Position numbers and translations under genes: made by a program. Shown piece by piece: positions 32,001 to 44,000 of a stretch of 64,000 bases of DNA (positions are counted from its first letter, which is position 1; each line of letters begins with the position of its first letter). This DNA comes from Siphonodentalium dalli. Lineage: Eukaryota; Mollusca; Scaphopoda; Gadilida; Siphonodentaliidae. The stretch spans positions 227,740,578-227,804,577 of the forward strand of contig CP136062.1 in the NCBI GenBank assembly GCA_032622095.1, read 5' to 3'. Under the pieces are notes generated by a model. The model had not been told where the DNA came from, did no database searches, and saw only the letters and a list, made by a program, of their open reading frames with translations.

Positions 32001-35000
32001 AGAAAAGTGAAAATTATATTTCAGAATACTGTGGTTCATTACATTTTTATATGTTTTGCTACACTCTCGCAATGTGGCTGATGATTGCTCGTTTTTTGTC
32101 TTTTTATTAAATTTCCGCGCATTTCTAAATTTTGATCTTGCATCTTTACACGCTTTGTCAAACCATGGCTTATGTCTATGTCCATGTTTATTTTTTCGCC
32201 AAGTACCGAATGATTGCGTTGCAGAGGTTTTGTAAAGTCGTTGGATTTCATCGGCTATACCGTCAATATTGTGTGCACTTTTATCTAGTAAATCACGTTT
32301 GAGTGTGCTTATATCATCGCGGTTGAGATTTTCTACAAAAATATCACATTTAGATTGGTTCCACAGTTTAGTTCCGTGTGTCGCGGCAGGTTCCGGATCA
32401 AGCTCCAGTGGATGCGTACATGTGTTAGTATTTTCGCATTTCAGTGTAAGGCAGAGGGGGGAATGTACATCGGATAGGGTGTGGCAAAAATCGGGCACAA
32501 CAAATTTATGTATCGGATTCAGTAAGTCAATTTCAGAAATAGCATAATCAACCAAACTACTGTTCCTACTTACATCCTGCAAAAAGTCTAACCGGTACGC
32601 ATTATAGCGAGTACGTTATTGATCAAAGTTGCCCCGTAGCTCGCATGACATCGCCAGATCAGCCTCGCAGTATAGATCCTAGATGACGTAATAAGGTTGT
32701 GTCGAAAACACTGGTGATTTTACCTGTAATTTTCTCGTGCAATTCCACCCCTGTTTTATTCAAGGCAGTTTTCTGGTATCTAGTAAAAAAGACTGCGTGT
32801 TCCCAAAACTTATTTGTACTCCCTTCGAAGCCATTGAATATTAAGATAGATTCAGGGGGTGTCCAACCCCCCCTCCCAACTTTGGTCAAATATTTAACAG
32901 TTGGAAATTTCATGCCTGACACAACATTAGTTGGGAATTTTACATCATTGCTTGATTTTCCAACCAGTAATTAATTGGGAATGTGTTGTATTTAGACCAA
33001 CATTGGCATATTGTTCTACTTGCGGTTTGATAAAATGACCACAAGTCAGCTGCGTAAGTTGGAAATTTTCCAACGTTAATGGGGTGTACATCGTTTGTAA
33101 CAATACCCACTGTATGTACATCGTTTGTAACAATGGCGCTGTTTTCCTGCCTAATTTGGGTACGATTATTTGTTACTTTGTTCTGGACACCCCAGTGGAA
33201 TGTTCCACAAAACTTTAAAGATGGTCTATCTCTTACTATAACAAGTTTTATAAAGTTGTCTGCAAACGCTTCTATCAATTAATATCAATTTGGGACAATT
33301 TACGGCTCGCATTCTTTCTGAGCGTACCATGCGGCATAACTCTAGCTAAAAAAATTACAAATAGTAACGAAAACATGTCCAACGTGATTATCGCATTATA
33401 TAAGAAAAACATCGATATAAAATCAATATTAATTGATGGAAGCGTTTCCGGGCAGGTGTCTTCGATTCATATCTATTATTTTTAACCCAGAAATTATATA
33501 AAACGTGTTTAGGAAGAGATAGGTAATCTTTAAATGTGGAATGTATTTTCATCTTTTATTTTCGTAGGTTTTGTTCCTTACCTTGTGGGTAACATGCGTT
33601 GTCCCGGAGAAATGAGTTGTCGTATATAGTCGTGGCAGATTTATCTGGATCAGCTGTAAACACAAAACAGTATTATCCCCATATAATAATTACTGACTGA
33701 ATCAGCTGTAAGCATGAAACATTGGTAACCTTATATATGGTCGTGGTATATTTATCTGGAACAGTTGTCAAGATAAAACAGTGTTACCCATATCATCACT
33801 GACTCGTTCTCCTACTATTTCATTTATTTTCGCTGCACAGTATTTGGCAATCTCTACCAGAGCGCACAAGTCACACTTCCTTTCTGATTCTGCCACCGAC
33901 TGGGTACTAGTCTGTGTTTCTATATTTAGCATGGAGTTTTCCAGCAAAAATGGCGAAAACCGATCGCTCCAAAATCAAATTTGCTATGTGCTTTGAGAAC
34001 AATTCCCGCACTAAAACATAGTGACAGAACGGAAAAATCAGAGCGGTGGCTTTGTTGACGACTTTCGCAAGTTACTCGTCAACATTGCAGCAAATTAGAA
34101 CTCTTGTATTTGACTTGCCGTGCGAGTTGTGACAATGTCGTACACGTGCGTTTAGATTTTTGTGATGATAAAATAATAGCAGAACCAAATCACACCGTTT
34201 CGCAATATAGTTCTTCGGTTTCCAAACTTAAGGTACGAAATTACACAACGTTTTCTTGATATTGTGTGTGATTAATAAGGGCAGCATGTTGCTTTGTTCG
34301 CTTAGTATATATCTTAATATCGCGGAAGTCCACCTAATATGGGTAAAATGTCGCAGGTAGCAGCGGTCTTACCGAGTCATCAAGGGAGGTAAACCATGCA
34401 TGGAGTTTGAGTATTTGGTTTAGCTTTGTGGAATACAGCAACATAGAAAAGGTTGGGAACGGGACGTCCAATACAGAACCCGTCGTGTCAGTGAATAGTA
34501 TACACCCGATACGCTGCAACCACTATAATTACAACCAACAACATTATGACTATAGATACCTTTATCGAATATATCTAGGGATTTTAACAATTATAGAATA
34601 ACTGTTACGGTAAATTAACAAGAAAACCATAGTCAGAAATGGTAACGCCCTGAAGATCATATTATTAGGTATATATAAAATATATTGCAGCTTTAATGTA
34701 GTGATTGCAAAAATGTGTATATAGGTCACGGATATGTAGTTGATTATATGCAAAACAAATTGTATGTGTGTATAGTGTGCGATTAGTGAGAACGCATGAG
34801 ACTTGCCAATCTAAAGATATGATAATTATGAAATATTTACACACCATATATACGTCACGTATGATGTTATCACAAAGGGAGCATACGTCCAATTGGTTGA
34901 AAGGTTCATCGCTAAACATGCAACTGCCATTGTATTGATAAACCACACACCCATTGCCAAAAAAAGTGACGAACGCCTTGACGATTGACACGTTATTATA

Positions 35001-38000
35001 CAGACGCGCTGCCAGCTCGAGGCAAAAACACCGAACTGTTAGTTTCTCTGTTATCTTAACATTTGACTTGTTTTCGGCTGGCATGTATCTTTTCTTAGTT
35101 ATTTGTTCTAATTTCTATTGGAATAGTGGTCTGAATAGTGCATGAAATAGCATACAGAATAATACATAGGCCAAAATTGTCGATTTCCGTTACATGGTTC
35201 AAGCACGCAAATACCGAATACGTTTCTAATCATCACATTTAGTCCATACAATTACGCAAAAAAAATAAAAAATAATACTGGTTCCCGATGAACATATTAT
35301 TAAAAAAAAATTACTGACAGAAGCCAATCTACGGTCGGCTGAACACTAAATGATTTACAAACAATCTACGGTCGGCTGAACACTGAATGGTTTATAAACA
35401 ATCTACGGTCGACTGAACACTGAATGGTTTATAAACAATCTACGGCCGGCTGAACACTGAATGGTTTATAAACAATCTACGATCGGTTGAACACTAAATG
35501 GTTTATAAACAATCTACGGTCGGCTGAACACTGAATGGTATATAAACAATCTACGGTCGGCTGAACACTAAATGGTTTACTATCAATCTACGGTCGGCTG
35601 AACACTGAATGGTTTATAAACAATCTACGGTCGGCTGAACACTGAATGGTTTACAAACAATCTACGGTCGGCTGAACACTGAATGGTTTATAAACAATCT
35701 ACGGTCGGCTGAACACTGAATGGTTTATAAACAATCTACGGTCGGCTGAACACTGAATGGTTTATAAACAATCTACAGTCGGCTGAACACTGAATGGTTT
35801 ACAAACAATCTACGGTCGGCTGAACACTGAATGGTTTATAAACAATCTACGGTCGGCTGAACACTGAATGGTTTATAAACAATCTACAGTCGGCTGAACA
35901 CTGAATGGTATACAAACAATCTACGGTCGGCTGAACACTGAATGGTTTATAAACAATCTACGGTCGGCTGAACACTGAATGGTATACAAACAATCTACGG
36001 TCGGCTGAACACTAAATGGTTTACAAACAATCTACGGTCGGCTGAACACTGAATGGTTTACAAACAATCTACGGTCGGCTGAACACTGAATGGTTTATAA
36101 ACAATCTACTGTCGGCTGAACACTGAATGGTTTACAAACAATCTACGGTCGGCTGAACACTGAATGGTTTACAAACAATCTACGGTCGGCTGAACACTGA
36201 ATGGTTTATAAACAATCTACAGTCGGCTGAACACTGAATGGTTTACAAACAATCTACGGTCGGCTGAACACTGAATGGTTTACAAACAATCTACGGTCGG
36301 CTGAACACTGAATGGTTTATAAACAATCTACGGTCGGCTGAACACTGAATGGTTTATAAACAATCTACGGTCGGCTGAACACTGAATGGTTTATAAACAA
36401 TCTACAGTCGGCTGAACACTGAATGGTTTACAAACAATCTACGGTCGGCTGAACACTGAATGGTTTATAAACAATCTACGGTCGGCTGAACACTGAATGG
36501 TTTATAAACAATCTACAGTCGGCTGAACACTGAATGGTATACAAACAATCTACGGTCGGCTGAACACTGAATGGTTTATAAACAATCTACAGTCGGATGA
36601 ACACTGAATGGTATACAAACAATCTACGGTCGTGGAACACTAAATGGTTTACAAACAATCTACGGTCGGCTGAACACAGAATGGTTTATAAACAATCTAC
36701 GGTCGGCTGAACACTGAATGGTATACAAACAATCTACGGTCGGCTGAACACTGAATGGTTTATAAACAATCTACTGTCCGCTGAACACTGAATGGTTTAT
36801 AAACAATCTACGGTCGGCTGAACACTGAATGGTTTACAAACAATCTACTGTCGGCTGAACACTGAATGGTTTATAAACAATCTACAGTCGGCTGAACACT
36901 GAATGGTTTACAAACAATCTACGGTCGGCTGAACACTGAATGGTTTATAAACAATCTACGGTCGGCTGAACACTGCATGGTTTACAAACAATCTACGGCG
37001 GCTGAACAATGAATGGTTTACAAACTATCTACGGTCGGCTGAACACTAAATGGTTTACAAACAATCTACGGTCGGCTGAACACTAAATGGTTTACAAACA
37101 ATCTACGATCGGCTGAACACAGAATGGTTTATAAACAATCTACGGTCGGCTGAACACTGAATGGTATACAAACAATCTACGGTCGGCTGAACACTGAATG
37201 GTTTATAAACAATCTACGGTCGGCTGAACACTGAATGGTTTACAAACTATCTACGGTCGGCTGAACACTAAATGGTTTACAAACAATCTACGGTCGGCTG
37301 AACACTAAATGGTTTACAAACAATCTACGATCGGCTGAACACAGAATGGTTTATAAACAATCTACGGTCGGCTGAACACTGAATAGTTTATAAACAATCT
37401 ACGGTCGGCTGAACACTGAATGGTATACAAACAATCTACGGTCGGCTGAACACAAAATGGTTTACAAACAATCTACGGTCGGCTGAACACTGAATGGTTT
37501 ATAAACAATCAACGGTCGGTTGAACACTGAATAGTTTATAAACAATCTACGGTCGACTGAACACTGAATGGTTTATAATCAATCTACTGTCGGCTGAACC
37601 CTGAATGGTTTATAAACAATCTACGGTCGGCTGAACACTGAATGGTTTATAAACAATCTACGGTCGGCTGAACACTGACTAGTTTATAAACAATCTACGG
37701 CCGGCTGAAACCTGAATGGTTTATAAACAATCTACGGTCGACTGAACACTGAATGGTTTATAAACAATCTACGGTCGGCTGAACACTGAATAGTTTATAA
37801 ACAATCTACGGTCGGCTGAACACTGAATGGTTTATAAACAATCTACGGTCGGCTGAACACTGAATGGTTTACATACAATCTACTGTCGGCTGAACACTGA
37901 ATGGTTTATAAACAATCTACGGTCGGCTGAACACTGAATGGTTTACAAACAATCTACTGTCCGCTGAACACTGAATGGTTTACAAACTATCTACGGTCGG

Positions 38001-41000
38001 CTGAACATTGAATGGTTTACAAACAATCTACGGTCGGCTGAACACTGAATGGTTTATGAACAATCTACGGTCGGCTGAACACTGAATGGTTTATAAACAA
38101 TCTACGGTCGGCTGAACACTGAATGGTTTATAAACAATCTACGGTCGGCTGAACACTGAATGGTTTACAAACAATCTACTGTCGGCTGAACACTGAATGG
38201 TTTACAAACAATCTACGGTCGGCTGAACACTGAATAGTTTATAAACAATCTACGGTCGGCTGAACACTGAATGGTTTATAAACAATATACGGTCGGCTGA
38301 ACACTGAATGGTTTACTAACAATCTACGGTCGGCTGAACACTGAATGGTTTACAAACAATCTACTGTCGGCTGAACACTGAATGGTTTACAAACAATCTA
38401 CGGTCAGCTGAACACTGAATGGTTTATAAACAATCTACGGTCGGCTGAACACTGAATGGTTTACAAACAATCTACGGTCGGCTGAACACTGAATGATTTA
38501 CAAACAATCTACGGTCGTCTGAACACTGAATAGTTTATAAACAATCTACGGTCGGCTGAACACTGAATGGTTTATAAACAATCTACGATCGGCTGAACAC
38601 TGAATGGTTTACAAACAATCTACGGTCGGCTGAACACTGAATGGTTTACAAACTATCTACGGTCGGTTGAACATTGAATGGTTTACAAACAATCTACGGT
38701 CGGCTGAACACTGAATGGTTTATAAACAATCTACGGTCGGCTGAACACTGAATGGTTTATAAACAATCTACGATCGGCTGAACACTGAATGGTTTACAAA
38801 CAATCTACGGTCGGCTGAACACTGAATGGTTTACAAACTATCTACGGTCGGCTGAACATTGAATGGTTTACAAACAATCTACGGTCGGCTGAACACTGAA
38901 AATGGTTTATAAACAATCTACGGTCGGCTGAACACCGAATGGTTTATAAACAATCTACGGTCGGCTGAATACCGAATTCATTTGAGGTTTCATGAATGCA
39001 TCACCTCAGAATTCCGTCAAAACAAGTATAATCCTTCACATAATTACAACTATATCACTAAAGGTTTCTTCTCATTCACCATACCAGAAGGCCTTTAAAT
39101 GCGGACCAAAATATACTGATGGGATTAAATACACCCCGATACTTGGCAGTACGACATTTGGGCTACATTCCAACTGAGACATAATTCAGCAATGTTATCT
39201 GTTACAATATGCATTGTATTCCCGCAATAAAAATCTTCAAGAATGGCCCAGCCATTGTTCACACCTAAATATCGAAAGCAATTAACGCGGTCATAAACTT
39301 TATATGATGCATCAATGAGACATCCGCGATGGTACACCAGTGAATACACACATCCTGGGATAAGTCTAACCGGTACGCAAATAGCGAGTACGTGTGTAAT
39401 CATATTATCCCCATAGCTCCTATAATAACACAAGATCAGCCTCGCAGTATACACACCTACAAATCGAAAGTAATTAACGCAGTCATAAAAGTTACATACT
39501 GCATCAATGAGACATCCGCTGAGATACATCCGCAAATACATACATCCTGCACAAAGTCTAACCGGTACGTATATTCAGTCTTCAGTCTTCATATGTAAAT
39601 TCCTGGGATAATTTTGCGCAGCACCTCCATCCGGAGTGTATAGTTATGTTGAATCATAATATATACAGGATTCTTCATAAAAAAGATGATAATGATGCTA
39701 ATTAGAGCTCCTCATCTGCCACGATTTCACCAGAAATAATGAGCGACACTACATCAAGTTTACCTCTTTGGTCTTCTAAAATTTTTAAGTTTTACCTTTT
39801 TCCTTAAACTTTACCTCTTTGGTCTTCTAAAATTTTGAAGTTTTACCTTTTTCCTTAAATTACAAATTCTTAGGTATCTTTGATTTTAATTACCCTCTTT
39901 CGATCTGTACGTTCTTAATTACTTTTCAAAATATTTCCAGCCGCTCCGTGACTCTGCTCTCCGACTCAAAATTTTATGCCAAGAACACGAGGAACACAGT
40001 GTCTGCATGTGATTGGGACCCTGACCCTAATATATCCCCTTTCTTTCATATACTTTGCAGACACTCTCCTCTTGTTCTTGACATCCATTACATTTTTGGT
40101 CCGCCAATATTATGTGGGTAAAATGACGAATATGTTTGAGGCGTTTTTCTTTCTTACTAAAACCTATGTTGACTAACAAATAGGCCATTTATGGTCTACC
40201 TGCCAGTGCTTCACTTTGACTTGTTTTCTGTCATTCTGGTGTGCTAGGTTTGGTGTTGCTTACCCTGGAACTCGTGTAACCTGGTCTGACACCCACTTAC
40301 CTGATTGGTTACACATACAAATAATGATCGACACTGATGAAGTTCAAATACGTATTTTCATTATATTTTTCCGATAGCTCGATCCATTGTCAGGCCAAAG
40401 CAGGCTAAAAGAATACACCATATAGCGGGCGTAATGACCGGTATACATATACACAAACCCCCTTTACATAGGATGTCACACGTGATTTTGTTACTGTTTT
40501 AATATTGAGTTAACCCTTTCTATCATCAATACTCATTGACGAGTTGTTATACCTTATAGGAGTAACACATGTTCAGATAATAAGGCCAACAAACTTATTA
40601 TCTGAACTTTTCCCTCCAATAAATAGGACTCCTTCTGTACTTTTATTATATGCCGTCTGCCTACATGCCATTTCATAAAAGTTAAAACCCCTCCTGATGA
40701 ATAATAGACCATTCCAATGGTATTTATTTAGAACTGAGTTGGAGATTACATTTATATAGACAGGGTTAAAATACATATAATAGTGTAAATTATAATTATT
40801 AGACTAATCATGTATATACAGATTATGTTGTTTTCGTTAAATTTATTTTTGTTGCTATTGTTGTTCCACTGTACAAACTACATGTCGAATTCAGGGTAAC
40901 ATAATATATTATTATCCTCCTCCCTATTTGCCACCCTTCTGATTGGCACATGTGCTGTCACGTGCCGGGCGACAAATCACACTGTCGCCCGCTGACCCGG

Positions 41001-44000
41001 GAGACATTGTTTTTGTCGCCCGCCTGATGTTAGATTGCAAGACTATCTCCAAACACACACTGCAGTAACTCATCTATTTCACATCACTACGACGTACTAA
41101 AAAATCATAGATCTTATATACCCCACGGATTCGCAAAACACACCAGTTGTGGTGTTTGCTAATTTGCATATATTTCGTGAACACTAATATTCGAACTTTT
41201 AAGTTGATACATTTATCGGACAAGCGTTATTATTTACTTTTTACATCGAAACATCTCGGTGATTCAATTTGTTCAGGTCGAAATTATGATGCAAGATTGA
41301 AAGATAGGATCCCTTGAGGTTGGTTGGTTATAAATGTTTGCTGGTAGACAACGTAATGCATACGTTTGTCGCGAATGAATGGTACTGTACGCTTATCCTC
41401 CGCGATGTCTGCAATGTGATCATAGAAGTATTTTATGTGAGGATCGCCATGAGCACTGACACATATGAATGTACATTAATGAAATTGACAAACTTCCCAA
41501 TAGCTTTTGGGGAAGACCGTTATGAAATGAACATCGCGAGTAAATTGCGCGCACAAGACGACATTGAATATGCCACATTGCAGAAGACGAGAACATACCT
41601 ATATGGCTTATTGGTTTACATTGCATGGCCCGATATTGACGATTTAACCACCAAATGGATCGTAAATAAACGCGGATTATCAAACGCTTAACAGCTTGAC
41701 TATCGTTTATGGAACAGAAATGCTATGGTACGATAAGTTTTACTGACAATATACATAATCGGGAAAGAAAGCACTCGTGACTCAATGCAAAATCGTGCGT
41801 GTGGATGGCAAGGATTTTATTTCTGTGGTATAATCGGATAACAAAACAGTTGTCGCCCTTCTTCTCGGGAGACATTGAGATTTGTCACCCGATCGAGAAC
41901 GGGTGACAAATCTCAATGTCTCCCTCGACAACGGGCGACAACTGTATATTATAGGCATAAGATGCATACTTATCATGTGTTTTCTACAGAAGTATGGGCT
42001 CACCCATTTCACAAGCGGCGTGCGTTAAAAAAGTATCCATTTCGCAACATTCATCGTATAACGTCGATGTCTGGCCAAATATCAGGAGGCAATCAGCGCC
42101 CACTCCCGTGCTGCCTATGACATTGGGCTGATCTGCAATATACATGTAATAGTTAATCACTAGATAATCAGAGCACGCCCCCGTGCTGCTTACGACATTG
42201 GGCTGATCTACAATATATGTGGAATAGTTTCCCAGTAGACAATCATCGCACACTCACGTGCTGCTTACGACATTGGGCTGATCTGATCTACAATATACAT
42301 GGAATAGTTCATCAGCATACAATCAGCGCCCATTCCCGTGCTGCCTATGACTTTGGGCTGATCTACAATATACATGGACTGTTAAATAGCAGACGATCAG
42401 CGCACTCTCAGATGCTGCATACGATTTTGGGCTGATCAACAATGATACATTGATTAGTTAAACAACAGACAATCAGCGCCCGTGCACTCCCAGCGCCCAC
42501 CCCCGTGCTGCCTACGACATTCGGCTTATCTACAAAATACATTGATTATATATGCGGATGGGTTGAGACAGCACATTGTATTATGGTAATCTAGATGCAA
42601 TGAGATATGAAACTACAGACACTAATGACACTAAAGAAACTTACTGCTTCCCCAGCTACCACGTAGCACGTCAGCCATTAATGAGCCATCCAGTCCTATG
42701 TATATCGACTCATTCTTAATGTCATTCAAGCCCATGAGGACGTTACCGGATCCCGACTCTAACTGCAAAGAAAGGTAATGATCAGGTGTAGATTCCACTC
42801 CGTCGCACTTGGGCTTCACCCATCGAAAAACTAAAATTGTCAATATGAGTGGCATGAAAATGGTCATATAGTACACCATGGTATGGGAAGCTCTAAATAA
42901 GCGCCCCTCAATTATTATTATATTGATTCGGGGATAACAAATATTTGATTCGAGTCGAGGAACCCACCTATCAAAGCTCAGAGCTATTAGATATATAGAT
43001 TTTTAAAATCTATTATTTTTCACCATCGATACTTATTAGTGGCTCAGTAAAAAGTCAACGAGCCGACGGTATCGGACCAAATTGCGGATGGAGATGGATA
43101 ACTCTAAAATCAAGAGGCTTTGTGTTAATAATAAGGCAAAATTTCATGTTGATAAATAACACGTTTCGGGCAATTTGACAGTGGTTAGCATTTTTTTTAA
43201 ACCGATTCTGATAACTGAAGCAGCATTTCTAAAAATGATGTTGTTGTTGTTGGAATATGATTATATGGGGATCGTCGAATCGGATTGAGTACCTTTAATG
43301 TATAATAAAAGGCCGTCCGGCCACAGTGTCCCCCGAAAAAGTGGCTTCATTGGGGGCATAATCTTTTCTGAAAAAAAATAACAAGGACCCTAAATCCGAA
43401 GCAACCAGACAAAAATTGGTGGATCGTACCCATATTCGAATTTGATCTGTATTTCGAGCTGATAAACTCATATACCAAATTTGATTCAGATATGATCACA
43501 CAAACTAAAGTTATCATCCGGAAGCAGAAATTGGCAGGATTCTAAGTCGTAAAAGGGTCATAACTCTCACAAAAATGGGCAGACCAAACCCATATTCGAA
43601 CCTGACCTGTAGTTTGGGTTGATAAACTATCATACTAAATTTGATTCAGATATGATCGCACAAACTAAAGTTATCATCCGGAAACCAGAAATTGACAGGA
43701 TTCTAAGTCGAAAAAGGGCCATAACGCTAGCAAAAATGGCGGATTGTACCCATATTCGAACTTGACCTGTATTTCGAACTGATAAACGCAAAATCCAAAT
43801 ATGGTTCAGATATGATCACATAAACTGAAGTTATCATCCGGAAACCAGAAATTGACAGGATTCCAAGTCGAAAAAGGGTCACAACTCTCGCAAAAATGGG
43901 CGGAGCAAACCCATATTCGAACTTGACCTGTATGTTGGTCTAATAAACTCACTTATGAAATTTTCTTTTGATCTAATAACCGAAACTAAAGTTATCATCC

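Noticed and set aside
32699-33282. Overlapping short frames around 32.7-33.3 kb
   Set aside because: No motif or splice support; they overlap MITE E and repeat H sequence.
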